From Marifrigoribacter sp965178585 (GTDB lineage: Bacteria > Bacteroidota > Bacteroidia > Flavobacteriales > Flavobacteriaceae), in the NCBI GenBank assembly GCA_965178585.1, contig OZ238267.1, positions 310,001 through 374,000 of the forward strand: DNA of 64,000 bases. Direction: 5' to 3'. Shown piece by piece: positions 34,537 through 43,673 of the stretch. Position numbers and translations under genes: made by a program. Numbering within the stretch: the stretch's first letter is position 1; every line of letters starts with the position of its first letter. Below the pieces are notes generated by a model. That model was not told where the DNA came from. It searched no databases and was given only the letters and a program-made list of their open reading frames with translations.

Positions 34537-35237
34537 TAGTTTCGCTTTCTTACGGTTAATTGTTCTATGCGTTTTTCATATTTTTCACCTTGAAATATTC
34601 GTTGAACAAAAATTCCAGGAATGTGAATTTGATTAGGATCTAAATCTCCTACAGGTACTAACTCTTCTACCTCTGCAACTGTAATTTTTGCAGCTCCACA
34701 AATATTTGGGTTAAAATTACGTGCACTTCCTTTAAAAACTAAATTACCAGCGGCATCGCCTTTCCAAGCTTTCACAAAAGCAAAATCAGCTTCAAAAGCT
34801 TTTTCTAAAAGATGCATTTTTCCATTATATTCACGTGATTCTTTTCCTTCTGCAACTTCGGTTCCGTAACCAGCAGGAGTATAAAAAGCAGGAATTCCGC
34901 TTTGTGCAGCTTGACAACGCTGTGCCAAGGTTCCTTGAGGTATTAATTCAACCTCTAGTTCTCCACTTAACATTTGACGTTCAAATTCTGCGTTTTCACC
35001 AACATAAGATGAAATCATTTTTCGAATTTGTTTTTTCTGAAGTAATTGCCCTAGTCCAAAATCATCGACTCCTGCATTATTGGAAATACAAGTGACATCT
35101 TTAACATTTAAACGAACTAATTCTGCTATTGAATTTTCGGGAATTCCACTTAATCCGAAACCTCCCAACATAAAAGTCATACTATCTTTTATACCTTGGC
35201 AAGCTTCTTCTACATTAGAAACGGTCTTATTAATCAT
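34536..35237 (-). CDS. scoA: 3-oxoacid CoA-transferase subunit A
   Basis: Alpha subunit, 233 residues, pairing with scoB immediately downstream. The N-terminal FMLGGFGLSGIPENSI glycine-rich CoA-binding segment and GTLAQRCQAAQSGIPAFYTPAGYGTEVAEGKE are characteristic. Together they move CoA between succinate and acetoacetate-like acids. Confidence 0.93.
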   Translation of the reverse strand: MINKTVSNVEEACQGIKDSMTFMLGGFGLSGIPENSIAELVRLNVKDVTCISNNAGVDDFGLGQLLQKKQIRKMISSYVGENAEFERQMLSGELEVELIPQGTLAQRCQAAQSGIPAFYTPAGYGTEVAEGKESREYNGKMHLLEKAFEADFAFVKAWKGDAAGNLVFKGSARNFNPNICGAAKITVAEVEELVPVGDLDPNQIHIPGIFVQRIFQGEKYEKRIEQLTVRKRN

Positions 35238-35307
35238 AGAAAGAATATTTTCTATAAAAATACAGAAAAGGAAGCAGAATTACTTCTGAAGATTGAAGAA
35301 TGTTATT

Positions 35308-37617
35308 TTAAAATTCGTCTGGAGTTTCGTTATCAATACTCTGTTGACTTTCTTTCCATTTTTCACAATCTGTTTCGATGGTAAGATCTTTTGGAACTAC
35401 AAAATTATCCTTTGAAATACCAAGTTCTTCATTATTGTAACAGTCCCTCATGTAATTTGCCCAAATAGGAAGTGCCATTGAAGCACCTTGTCCATAGGAA
35501 ATAGAAGAAAAATGAGTTGAACGATCTTCGCCGCCAACCCAAACACCGGTCACTAAATTAGGAACGACACCCATAAACCAACCATCACTTTGATTTTGAG
35601 TTGTTCCTGTTTTTCCAGCAATAGGATTTTTAAATTCCCAAGGATATCCAGTAATAATTTTTTTATAAACAGGAGCGTTTACAGCCCAACTTGATCTTAA
35701 TCTTTGTCCCGATCCAGATTGTGTAACGCCTTCCATTAAACTTATGGTAACATAAGCTGCTTCTTCACTTAATACGTCTTTTGTTTCAGGTACGTTTTGA
35801 TATAAAACGGTTCCGTTTTTATCTTCAATTCTTGTAATAAGTGCAGGTTTAATATAAACACCCTGATTTGCAAATGTGCTATATGCTCCGACCATTTCAT
35901 ATAACGAAACATCTGGAGTTCCCAATGCAATAGAGGGAGCTTCCAAGATATTTTCAGAATCAACGCCCATTTTACTAACTAAATCTATAACGGGTTTTGG
36001 TCCTACTCGATCTATTAACCTAGCGGTAACTGTATTGATTGATTGAGCTAATGCATTTTTTAATGTTACAAACCCACCATATTTTCCGCCAGAATTTTTA
36101 GGAGTCCATGGTTTTAGTAATCCATATTTGCCTACTTCAATGGTATGTAAAGTATTGGGTAACGTATCGCAAGGTGACATATGCATTTGGTCAATTACGG
36201 TAGCATAAACAAAAGGTTTAAAAGTAGATCCAATTTGGCGCTTCCCCTTTTTTACCATATCATATTTAAAATGCTTGTAGTTGATGCCTCCAACCCAAGC
36301 TTTTACTTCTCCAGTTTGTGGAGTCATGGACATTAATGAGGCTTGTAAAATAGATTTATGGTACCTGATAGAATCCATAGGAGTCATAAGTGTATCGATA
36401 TCTCCACTCCAAGCAAAAATTCGCATTTTAGTTTTTTCAGAAAAGCTTTTTATTATTTCCTCATCAGACTTACCTTGTTTTTTCATTTCCCTCCATCGAT
36501 CACTTCTTCTCATAGAAGAATTTAAAATATGATCCACTTCATCTTCGGTAACATCTCTAAATGGGGCTAATTTGTTTTTTTTATTTTGCTTATCAAATTC
36601 TCTTTGAAGATTTCTCATGTGACTATCTACTGCTACTTCTGCATATTCTTGCATTTTGGAATCGATAGTTGTATAAATTTTTAGACCATCACTATAAATA
36701 TTGTATTCTGACCCATCTGTTTTAGGATTTTCTTTAATCCAATCATGCATGAATTTACGAGCGTACTCTCTAAAATAGGTTGCAATCCCTTCATTATGTC
36801 CTTGTGGAGTATATATAATTTCTAAATCAGTTGCTTGTAATGAATCTTTTAACTCTTCTGTAATATAATCGTATTTCTCCATTTGTTTCAAAACCACATT
36901 CCTTCTATTTCTAACTCCTTCAGGATTACGAACAGGATTATATAAGGCAGAATTTTTAAACATTCCTACCAACACAGCAGATTCTACAAGTGTCAAATCT
37001 GATGGTTTTTTATCGAAATAGATATTAGAGGCAGATTCAATACCAACTGCTTGATTTAAAAAATCATATTCATTAAAATACATAGTTAGTATTTCTTCCT
37101 TAGTATATCGTCTTTCTAAACGAGTCGCAATAATCCACTCTTTTATTTTTTGAAACCCTCTTTCAAACTTACTTTTAGAAACATTTTCTGTGAAAAATAA
37201 TTTTGCTAATTGTTGGGTAATTGTACTTGCTCCACCTCTTGTGCCTAAAAAAGCAAATGCTCTTACGGTTCCTCTTGCATCTATTCCAGAGTGATCATAA
37301 AAACGAACATCTTCGGTAGCAATTAATGCGTTAATTAAATGAGGAGGTAAATCTTCAAAATGAACAGGAGTCCTATTTTCTTTGTAAAATTTCCCTAAGG
37401 TAACACCGTCGGAACCAATAATTTCGGTAGCTAGATTTTTTTCAGGATTTTCTAAACTTGTTTCATCGGGTAATTCTCCAAACACACCCCATGAAGCTAA
37501 TAAGAATATAAAAAATAATAAAAAAACTCCTAACGCTAATAGCTTCCAAAACGTTTTTATATGACGTTTAGGGCTGTTTGTTTGAGTTTTCTTTTTTGTT
37601 GTTTTACGCTTAGCCAT
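35308..37617 (-). CDS. Penicillin-binding protein 1A (bifunctional)
   Basis: Builds and cross-links peptidoglycan. 769 residues: Lys-rich cytoplasmic tail, membrane anchor (about 25-44), glycosyltransferase 51 domain with catalytic Glu102 (ATEDVRFYDHSG) and GGASTITQQLAK, then a transpeptidase domain with the SxxK motif at Ser464-Lys467 (GSTFKPFVYA), SIN (AQSINTVTARL) and KTGT (AGKTGTTQNQSDGWF). Three bases after gldH on the same strand, so co-transcribed with ricT-gldH. Confidence 0.95.
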   Translation of the reverse strand: MAKRKTTKKKTQTNSPKRHIKTFWKLLALGVFLLFFIFLLASWGVFGELPDETSLENPEKNLATEIIGSDGVTLGKFYKENRTPVHFEDLPPHLINALIATEDVRFYDHSGIDARGTVRAFAFLGTRGGASTITQQLAKLFFTENVSKSKFERGFQKIKEWIIATRLERRYTKEEILTMYFNEYDFLNQAVGIESASNIYFDKKPSDLTLVESAVLVGMFKNSALYNPVRNPEGVRNRRNVVLKQMEKYDYITEELKDSLQATDLEIIYTPQGHNEGIATYFREYARKFMHDWIKENPKTDGSEYNIYSDGLKIYTTIDSKMQEYAEVAVDSHMRNLQREFDKQNKKNKLAPFRDVTEDEVDHILNSSMRRSDRWREMKKQGKSDEEIIKSFSEKTKMRIFAWSGDIDTLMTPMDSIRYHKSILQASLMSMTPQTGEVKAWVGGINYKHFKYDMVKKGKRQIGSTFKPFVYATVIDQMHMSPCDTLPNTLHTIEVGKYGLLKPWTPKNSGGKYGGFVTLKNALAQSINTVTARLIDRVGPKPVIDLVSKMGVDSENILEAPSIALGTPDVSLYEMVGAYSTFANQGVYIKPALITRIEDKNGTVLYQNVPETKDVLSEEAAYVTISLMEGVTQSGSGQRLRSSWAVNAPVYKKIITGYPWEFKNPIAGKTGTTQNQSDGWFMGVVPNLVTGVWVGGEDRSTHFSSISYGQGASMALPIWANYMRDCYNNEELGISKDNFVVPKDLTIETDCEKWKESQQSIDNETPDEF

Positions 37618-37620
37618 AAA

Positions 37621-38106
37621 TTACTTTTGTGTGATTTCCTCAACACTAAATCCAATATCGGTTATTCCTTCAAGATTTGTAACGCCCTCTACGTTCCCGT
37701 TATTGCGTACTGCATGTTTAATACTAACTTTATAGGTTCCTTTTTCTTTAAATGAAACTTGTTCTTTATACCAAAGTTTGTTTTCTTTTACACTTCCTAT
37801 ACCATTACCTAACCAAGTCCCATCTGGATTAGCCATTTTATATTCTAAAGTATCTGTAACTATTTTCCCGTGTGGAAAGTTCATAGCTACTATTAAAAAT
37901 ATATTATTGTATTTGTAATCGTTTGTATTTCTAAGGTTTACAAATAAATTATAAGTTTTTAAAGAATCTAATTGAGGTAAATCAAACTCAATAACCTCAT
38001 CTTTATTCCAATCTCCAGACAAAGTTTTATTCTTACTAACTGTAGTGTTAGAATCGCAGGAAGTTATTAATAAAAATATAAAAGAAAGGGCAAAAATTTT
38101 AGGCAT
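37621..38106 (-). CDS. gldH: Gliding motility lipoprotein GldH
   Basis: Lipoprotein needed for gliding and T9SS function in Flavobacterium. 161 residues from the ATG at 38106: hydrophobic signal MPKIFALSFIFLLITSC with lipobox and lipidated Cys17, then a beta-rich domain containing FPHGKIVTDTLEYKMA and GTWLGNGIGSV. Longer in-frame readings upstream only translate the low-complexity tail of ricT. The start lies 8 bases inside the end of ricT. Gene order ricT-gldH-PBP1A is the usual one in flavobacteria. Confidence 0.88.
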   Translation of the reverse strand: MPKIFALSFIFLLITSCDSNTTVSKNKTLSGDWNKDEVIEFDLPQLDSLKTYNLFVNLRNTNDYKYNNIFLIVAMNFPHGKIVTDTLEYKMANPDGTWLGNGIGSVKENKLWYKEQVSFKEKGTYKVSIKHAVRNNGNVEGVTNLEGITDIGFSVEEITQK

Positions 38107-39322
38107 TCTTTTTTGTATTTCTGTTTTGATTTCGATTTTTATTATTGGACTGATTTCGGTTTTTATTTCTGTTTTGGTTCTTGTTTTGATTTTTGTTTCG
38201 GTTGTTTCTTCTACGGTTATTTTTTGATTTTGGTTTGTCAAAACGGGTTAAACTATCTTGACCTACTACATTCTCAAAAATCTTACTTTCCGATACCCTT
38301 TCCTCAACAACAAACTCTTCTAAACTAGCAACTTTTTTCCCTTTTTTATTTAATGCAATAATTTCGTTTGCCTTATCAACACTAATTTTATGCCAATTCA
38401 TTCCTTGTTTCTCATAACCATACCAAAGGGTTCTTTTAAAAATATCTGATTTTTGACAAACAGCTGTACCCTTTTCGGTGATTAATTTTACATCGCTTTT
38501 TGGAATATCTTTTAACGCATCTAAGTAGGTGTCTAATTCGTAGTTAAGACAACATTTTAATTTCCCACATTGGCCAGCAAGTTTTTGAGGATTTAAGGAA
38601 AGCTGTTGGTATCGTGCAGCTGAGGTTTTTACCGATCTAAAATCTGTTAACCAAGTAGAGCAACACAATTCACGCCCACAAGAACCTATTCCTCCAAGTC
38701 TTGCTGCTTCTTGTCTAAAGCCAACTTGTTTCATTTCAACTCTTGTACTAAAAGCACTTGCAAAATCTCTAATTAATTGTCTAAAATCAACTCGTTCTTC
38801 TGCGGTATAATAAAATGTTGTTTTTGATCCATCTCCTTGATATTCTATATCCGAAATTTTCATTTTAAGACCTAAATGAATTGCAATTTCACGAGCTCGC
38901 TTTTGTATTTCGAGTTCTTTATCTCTTACTGATTGCCAGATGTCAATATCTTTTTGTGAAGCTTTTCTATAAATTTTTGGTAACTCATCAATGTTTTCAG
39001 ACTTTGTTTTCTTTTTCATTTGCACTCTTACCAATTCTCCAGTAAGAGTTACGATACCAATATCGTGGCCAGACATAGCTTCGGTAGCTACTATATCACC
39101 AATAGAAAGTGATAAATTTTCAGTGTTTTTATAAAAATGTTTTCTTCCGTTTTTAAAACGAACTTCAACTCCAATAAATGGTTTTTGGTCTCCTGGTAAC
39201 GACATGTTTGATAACCAATCGAAAACCGTCAATTTATTACAACCATCAGATCCGCAAGTACCATTGTTCTTACACCCTTTTGGCTGTCCATCAGCACCAG
39301 AACTACAGCTTGTACAGCCCAT
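38099..39322 (-). CDS. ricT: PSP1-domain protein RicT
   Basis: 407 residues. An N-terminal Cys cluster (MGCTSCSSGADG, then CKNNGTCGSDGCN) precedes the PSP1 domain (about 60-280), which has GIGSCGRELCCSTWL and KLAGQCGKLKCCLNYE; these cysteines match those that hold iron-sulfur clusters in the RicAFT complex affecting RNA maturation. The last 45 residues are a low-complexity Asn/Arg/Lys tail (KNNRRRNNRNKNQ), likely disordered and RNA-binding. Its stop overlaps gldH by 8 bases. Confidence 0.9.
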   Translation of the reverse strand: MGCTSCSSGADGQPKGCKNNGTCGSDGCNKLTVFDWLSNMSLPGDQKPFIGVEVRFKNGRKHFYKNTENLSLSIGDIVATEAMSGHDIGIVTLTGELVRVQMKKKTKSENIDELPKIYRKASQKDIDIWQSVRDKELEIQKRAREIAIHLGLKMKISDIEYQGDGSKTTFYYTAEERVDFRQLIRDFASAFSTRVEMKQVGFRQEAARLGGIGSCGRELCCSTWLTDFRSVKTSAARYQQLSLNPQKLAGQCGKLKCCLNYELDTYLDALKDIPKSDVKLITEKGTAVCQKSDIFKRTLWYGYEKQGMNWHKISVDKANEIIALNKKGKKVASLEEFVVEERVSESKIFENVVGQDSLTRFDKPKSKNNRRRNNRNKNQNKNQNRNKNRNQSNNKNRNQNRNTKKNA

Positions 39323-39480
39323 AAAATATATATATAGCTCTTTTTAATAAAGAGACGTGGATTAAACTTTATAAAATCCATTACAGATTTTATATAAGGA
39401 GTAAAGATATTAATTCTAAACAAACCTACTTAAGGTATTTTAGTTTTTCTTATTTTCCCTTTGTACTGCTAATAAAGAAA

Positions 39481-39498
39481 TAGTACTTTAGCGTACTA
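39481..39498 (+). promoter_or_regulatory. Inverted repeat over the recA promoter (possible SOS operator)
   Basis: TAGTAC-TTTAGC-GTACTA: 6-bp perfect arms, 6-base spacer, 29 bases before the recA start. It overlaps TACTTTAG, a one-mismatch -7 element. An extra GTACT half-site lies at 39473-39477. The site fits a dimeric repressor, but no LexA gene is in the window. Confidence 0.5.
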
Positions 39499-39526
39499 AC
39501 ATTTTCAATAAATAAAAGACTGAGCA

Positions 39527-40531
39527 ATGAGCAAAGAAAAAGACGCGAAATTAAAGGCATTAAAGCTAACTTTAGATAAATTAGATAAAACATATGGCAA
39601 AGGAACCGTAATGAAAATGGGGGATTCGGCTGTAGAAGATATGGAAGTAATACCTACAGGTTCATTAGGGATGGATGTTGCTTTAGGAGTAGGAGGTTAT
39701 CCTAGAGGAAGGGTAATTGAAATTTATGGTCCAGAATCTTCAGGTAAAACAACATTAACGTTACATGCTATTGCAGAAGCCCAAAAAAATGGAGGAATTG
39801 CTGCTTTTATCGATGCAGAACATGCTTTTGATAGGTATTACGCTGAAAATTTAGGGATAGATGTTGAAAATTTAATTATTTCTCAACCAGATAATGGAGA
39901 ACAAGCTTTAGAAATTACAGATAATTTAATTAGAAGTGGAGCAATCGATATTATTGTGATTGACTCTGTTGCTGCCTTAACTCCAAAAAGCGAAATTGAA
40001 GGTGAAATGGGAGACTCTAAAATGGGGCTTCATGCACGTTTAATGTCTCAAGCTTTACGTAAACTTACAAGTTCTATAAGTAAAACAAATTGTACGGTTA
40101 TTTTTATTAATCAACTACGTGAAAAAATAGGCGTAATGTTTGGTAACCCTGAAACAACAACCGGAGGTAATGCATTAAAATTTTACGCTTCTGTAAGAAT
40201 TGACATTAGACGTTCTACACAAATTAAAAATACAGATGGAGAAGTTTTAGGTAATAAAACAAGGGTAAAAGTTGTTAAGAATAAAGTAGCTCCACCTTTT
40301 AAACTGGTCGAGTTTGATATTGTTTATGGCAAGGGAATTTCAAAAGTTGGTGAGATTATTGATTTAGGTGTAAACTTTGAAATCATTAAAAAAAGCGGAT
40401 CTTGGTTTAGCTATGATGACACTAAATTAGGGCAAGGAAGAGAAGCTGTTAAGAATTTACTTTTAGATAATCCTGAATTAATGGATGAACTAGAACAAAA
40501 AATAAAAGAAGCTATTATTGAAAAAAAATAA
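39527..40531 (+). CDS. recA: Recombinase RecA
   Basis: Strand exchange and SOS coprotease. 334 residues, the usual length, with Walker A GPESSGKTT (68-76), IDAEHAFD, the L2-region GNPETTTGGNALKFYAS and KVVKNKVAPPF. Start codon ATG, single-gene unit. A palindromic site covers its promoter. Confidence 0.98.
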   Translation: MSKEKDAKLKALKLTLDKLDKTYGKGTVMKMGDSAVEDMEVIPTGSLGMDVALGVGGYPRGRVIEIYGPESSGKTTLTLHAIAEAQKNGGIAAFIDAEHAFDRYYAENLGIDVENLIISQPDNGEQALEITDNLIRSGAIDIIVIDSVAALTPKSEIEGEMGDSKMGLHARLMSQALRKLTSSISKTNCTVIFINQLREKIGVMFGNPETTTGGNALKFYASVRIDIRRSTQIKNTDGEVLGNKTRVKVVKNKVAPPFKLVEFDIVYGKGISKVGEIIDLGVNFEIIKKSGSWFSYDDTKLGQGREAVKNLLLDNPELMDELEQKIKEAIIEKK

Positions 40532-40548
40532 TTGTTTATTCTCCTTAC

Positions 40549-40607
40549 GCAACCTATTTGTGTATTAGGCATCTACACCTTGTAGAAACCTTTTTTATTA
40601 TGGTTGC
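40549..40607 (+). promoter_or_regulatory. Structured region between recA and the sigma factor gene
   Basis: Outer arms GCAACC (40549-40554) and GGTTGC (40602-40607) enclose a hairpin TCTACA-CCT-TGTAGA (40572-40586), followed after four bases by six T, a weak terminator for recA. The outer pairing could form a leader structure. Confidence 0.35.
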
Positions 40608-40660
40608 TTATTTGTTTTTATATAAGTTAAATCAACATTTAATAATATAAGGTACTGCAT

Positions 40661-41200
40661 TTGACATTAGAAGAGCTCATATTAAATTGTAAAAATCAGG
40701 AATTAAAGGCTCAAGAAGAGCTGTACAAGAAGTTTTCTGGTATTTTATTTTCTGTATGCTTAAAATATTCTCCAAATTATCATGAAGCGGAGGATAATTT
40801 ACAAGATGCATTTATTACAATTTTTAAACGTATTGAGCAATTCGAAGGAAAAGGTTCTTTTGAAGGATGGATGAAACGGGTAACCGTTAATACTGTTCTT
40901 CAAAAATATCGTAAGCAAAAGGTATTTAAGTTGTCTAATGAAGAACAGCTTGAAGAAGAAGCTGTAGTTGAAATTGAAGACAATGCAGTTCCATTGGACT
41001 TTTTATTAAAAATTGTTCAGGAATTACCAGATAGATATCGATTAGTGTTTACGATGTATGTGCTAGATGATTATGCTCATAAAGAAATTTCTGATTTAGT
41101 TGGAATTTCGATAGGAACATCAAAATCTAATCTAGCAAGAGCCAGAGGAATATTAAAAACGAAAATTGAAGATTATTACAAACAAAATGAATCAAAATAA
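40661..41200 (+). CDS. ECF-type RNA polymerase sigma factor
   Basis: 179 residues with sigma region 2 (about 25-90, YSPNYHEAEDNLQDAFITIFKRI) and region 4 (about 120-170, LPDRYRLVFTMYVLDDYAHKEISDLVGISIGTSKSNLARARGIL). The start appears to be TTG (MTLEELILNC), as no ATG fits the conserved N-terminus. It is followed 33 bases later by a membrane protein with an anti-sigma-like N-terminus. Probably an envelope-stress or surface-sensing regulator. Confidence 0.9.
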   Translation: MTLEELILNCKNQELKAQEELYKKFSGILFSVCLKYSPNYHEAEDNLQDAFITIFKRIEQFEGKGSFEGWMKRVTVNTVLQKYRKQKVFKLSNEEQLEEEAVVEIEDNAVPLDFLLKIVQELPDRYRLVFTMYVLDDYAHKEISDLVGISIGTSKSNLARARGILKTKIEDYYKQNESK

Positions 41201-41233
41201 TCAATCAATTAAAGATATCTATGAATAGGATAA

Positions 41234-42724
41234 ATGAAGAAAAATAAAAACATAGACGATTTATTTAAGGATCGATTCAATAATTTTGAATCTTCTCCAT
41301 CACCAGATGTTTGGAATAAAATCCAAGCAAAACTGAAGGAAGAAGATGATAGAAAAGTAATTCCGCTTTGGTTTAAATTAGGAGGAGTTGCTGCATTATT
41401 AGTATTAATTTTTACAATTGGGAATTCAATTGTAAACTCGCCTATAGATAATACAACGTCACCTATTGTTAAAGAAGTTCCTTCCGAAATTAACCATCAA
41501 AATCCAGATGAAATTATTTTAGATAAAAAGGAAGCTTTTCAAGAAAATATTGTTGTTAGTGAAGATGAAACTAAATTAGAAGTTAATAATGAAGAAGAAA
41601 TAAGAAATGCTTCAAAAATTAATAATAACATCCAGAAAAAAAATAATTCTAATACAACAGTTGCATCCGTTAATAAAAAATCAATTGAATCTGAAGAGAA
41701 TAAAAACAATAATATAATTGAAGAAACAATAATAGTTGATTCAGAAAAAGTAGTTATTGCAAATAACAATATAAATTCAGAAGAGAAACAAAACGAGTCT
41801 CGTATTCAAAAAAACAAAGAGATTAACTCAGTTACTGAAGTTGTTGTTGCAAATGAAGAGGTAAAAGATAATTCTGAAAACCCTTCAGAAGCTATAAAAG
41901 CTGAAACTGTTAAGGAAGAAAACAAAAAGTCGATATTTGATGCTATCAATGAAAATCCTGAAGAAGAAGTAGTAATCGCTAATATAGATAACACTCCTGA
42001 TAATCGTTGGGAAGTAACACCAAATGTAGCTCCAGTATATTATAACACCCTTAGTGAAGGCTCCTCTTTAGATCCTCAGTTTTCAGATAATCCAAAAAGT
42101 GGAGATTTAAATGTTGCTTATGGTGTTAAAGTAAGTTATAATTTAAATAAGAGATTAAGTGTTCGATCTGGAGTTAGTAATGTTAATTTAAGTTACTCAA
42201 CAACAGGTCTTGATATAGGAACCGGTCCAGTAGCAGCAGCAAGTAGCAGCAGTATAGATTATCAAGGAAGAGATAATGTGACTATTGTAGTAGATAAAGG
42301 AGCATTGATTAATCAAGATCCAGAAAATCCATTTGGTAATATTACTCCCAAATCAACAAACGGAGAAGCTTATTTAAATCAAAAATTAAGTTATTACGAA
42401 ATGCCATTAGAATTAAATTATGCAATTATTAATAAAAGATTTGGAATCAACGTTATTGGAGGTTTTAGTACTTTATTATTAGGTAATAATGAAGTATCGG
42501 TTGAAGCGGGTGATTTTAATGAAGTCCTTGGTGAGGCAAGTAATTTATCATCTCTCAGCTTTACAACTAACATCGGATTAGGCTTGAATTATAGTTTTTC
42601 TAAAAAGTTAATGTTTAATGTAGAACCAATGTTCAAGTATCAACTCAATCCTTATACAGATTCATCTGTTGACTTTAATCCTTATTATGTAGGGGTTTAT
42701 ACTGGTTTGAGTTTCAAGTTTTAG
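41234..42724 (+). CDS. Anti-sigma-like membrane anchor fused to an outer-membrane beta-barrel
   Basis: 496 residues. A short cytoplasmic segment with FNNFESSPSPDVWNKIQAKL, the N-terminal pattern seen in Bacteroidota sigma-linked proteins, precedes one membrane helix (about 49-67). A 190-residue, Glu/Asn/Lys-rich linker (67-255) leads to a beta-rich C-terminal domain (about 256-496) ending in aromatic F (GLSFKF), as outer-membrane barrels do. Read literally, it would span the inner membrane, periplasm and outer membrane. It sits right after an ECF sigma factor gene and is probably its regulator; no signal cleavage site is seen. Confidence 0.75.
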   Translation: MKKNKNIDDLFKDRFNNFESSPSPDVWNKIQAKLKEEDDRKVIPLWFKLGGVAALLVLIFTIGNSIVNSPIDNTTSPIVKEVPSEINHQNPDEIILDKKEAFQENIVVSEDETKLEVNNEEEIRNASKINNNIQKKNNSNTTVASVNKKSIESEENKNNNIIEETIIVDSEKVVIANNNINSEEKQNESRIQKNKEINSVTEVVVANEEVKDNSENPSEAIKAETVKEENKKSIFDAINENPEEEVVIANIDNTPDNRWEVTPNVAPVYYNTLSEGSSLDPQFSDNPKSGDLNVAYGVKVSYNLNKRLSVRSGVSNVNLSYSTTGLDIGTGPVAAASSSSIDYQGRDNVTIVVDKGALINQDPENPFGNITPKSTNGEAYLNQKLSYYEMPLELNYAIINKRFGINVIGGFSTLLLGNNEVSVEAGDFNEVLGEASNLSSLSFTTNIGLGLNYSFSKKLMFNVEPMFKYQLNPYTDSSVDFNPYYVGVYTGLSFKF

Positions 42725-42770
42725 TTTAGGTTAAGTTAGTTGGGTTTGTTTAAAAGCAAACCTTTTAGAG

Positions 42771-42803
42771 AAAACCATCTTACGCCATAGGATGGTTTTT
42801 TTC
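42771..42803. terminator. Terminator between convergent genes
   Basis: AAAACCATC (42771-42779) / GATGGTTTT (42791-42799), 11-base loop, followed by more T. A second hairpin GGTTTG / CAAACC (42743-42748, 42757-42762) lies just upstream. Confidence 0.85.
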
Positions 42804-42814
42804 TTTTTAAAAAA

Positions 42815-43558
42815 TTAAAAAGAAGGATTTTCTAATTCTTTTAAAATAACTTTACGAACTTTATTATTAAGCTCTCTTTTCTTTTCTATTGTATAATCTT
42901 GAACCTTTATTAATGAATGTATCTTTACCCTCATCTTTCCAGGGCCGCCACTAAAAAATGTATAAGAAAATAATTTTTTATTATCGTGAAAAGTCATGGG
43001 AGCGATGGGGATTTTATGTTCAATAGCTAAACGAAATGCACCGTCCTTAAATTCATCTAAAAGAATACTTTCGTCATCTGGGACACCTCCTTCAGGGAAA
43101 ATACAAACACTATAACCTTGATTGATTTTTTGTTGAGCACTGTTAAAAACGGCTCTTCTACTCTCGGGGTTACTTCTATCTACCAAAATACAAGTACGTT
43201 TATAAATTGAGCCAAACAAAGGAATTTTACTAAGCTCTTTTTTTCCAACAAAGACAAAGGGATCTTTTGAGATAGAAAGCATTAGCATGATGTCAATCAT
43301 TGAGGTATGATTTGCTACAATCACATAACTTTGCCCTTTTTTATAGGTAACATCACTCTCTATTACAGGTCTAAATCCCATCCAAAATAATATAAAAGAT
43401 GCCCAACCACGTGCCAGTTTAAAAAATAACGGATACCATTCCTCCTTACTAATACTAATAATTAATATGGGAAGAAAAAATAAAATATAGACAAACATTA
43501 GAATATAGAACCATATTCGATAAAACAGAATTGCTATGTTTTTTAAAATTTTCAACAC
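42815..43558 (-). CDS. 1-acyl-sn-glycerol-3-phosphate acyltransferase
   Basis: PlsC-type acyltransferase making phosphatidic acid at the inner membrane. 247 residues, N-terminal membrane helix (about 8-36) and motifs NHTSMIDIM (catalytic HX4D), FVGKKELSKIPLFG, FPEGGVPDD and IPIAPMTF. Divergent from trpS with about 115 bases between starts. Confidence 0.92.
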   Translation of the reverse strand: MLKILKNIAILFYRIWFYILMFVYILFFLPILIISISKEEWYPLFFKLARGWASFILFWMGFRPVIESDVTYKKGQSYVIVANHTSMIDIMLMLSISKDPFVFVGKKELSKIPLFGSIYKRTCILVDRSNPESRRAVFNSAQQKINQGYSVCIFPEGGVPDDESILLDEFKDGAFRLAIEHKIPIAPMTFHDNKKLFSYTFFSGGPGKMRVKIHSLIKVQDYTIEKKRELNNKVRKVILKELENPSF

Positions 43559-43604
43559 TTGCCAAAAATAGCAAATTGAAGATAATCAAAAGGTTTAAAA
43601 AATT

Positions 43605-43612
43605 TATCTTTG
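43605..43612 (+). promoter_or_regulatory. -7 element of the trpS promoter
   Basis: TATCTTTG matches TAnnTTTG, 61 bases before the trpS start codon; TTG upstream at 43576 is too far (26 bases) to be ideal. Confidence 0.4.
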
Positions 43613-43673
43613 TGAAAATTAAAAAATAGATAGTTTTTGTCTAATGATTGAAACTTTTCATATAGAATAAACG

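Noticed and set aside
38106..38241. Longer N-terminus for GldH beginning at 38241
   Set aside because: It only translates the simple-sequence end of ricT; the lipoprotein signal begins at the ATG at 38106.
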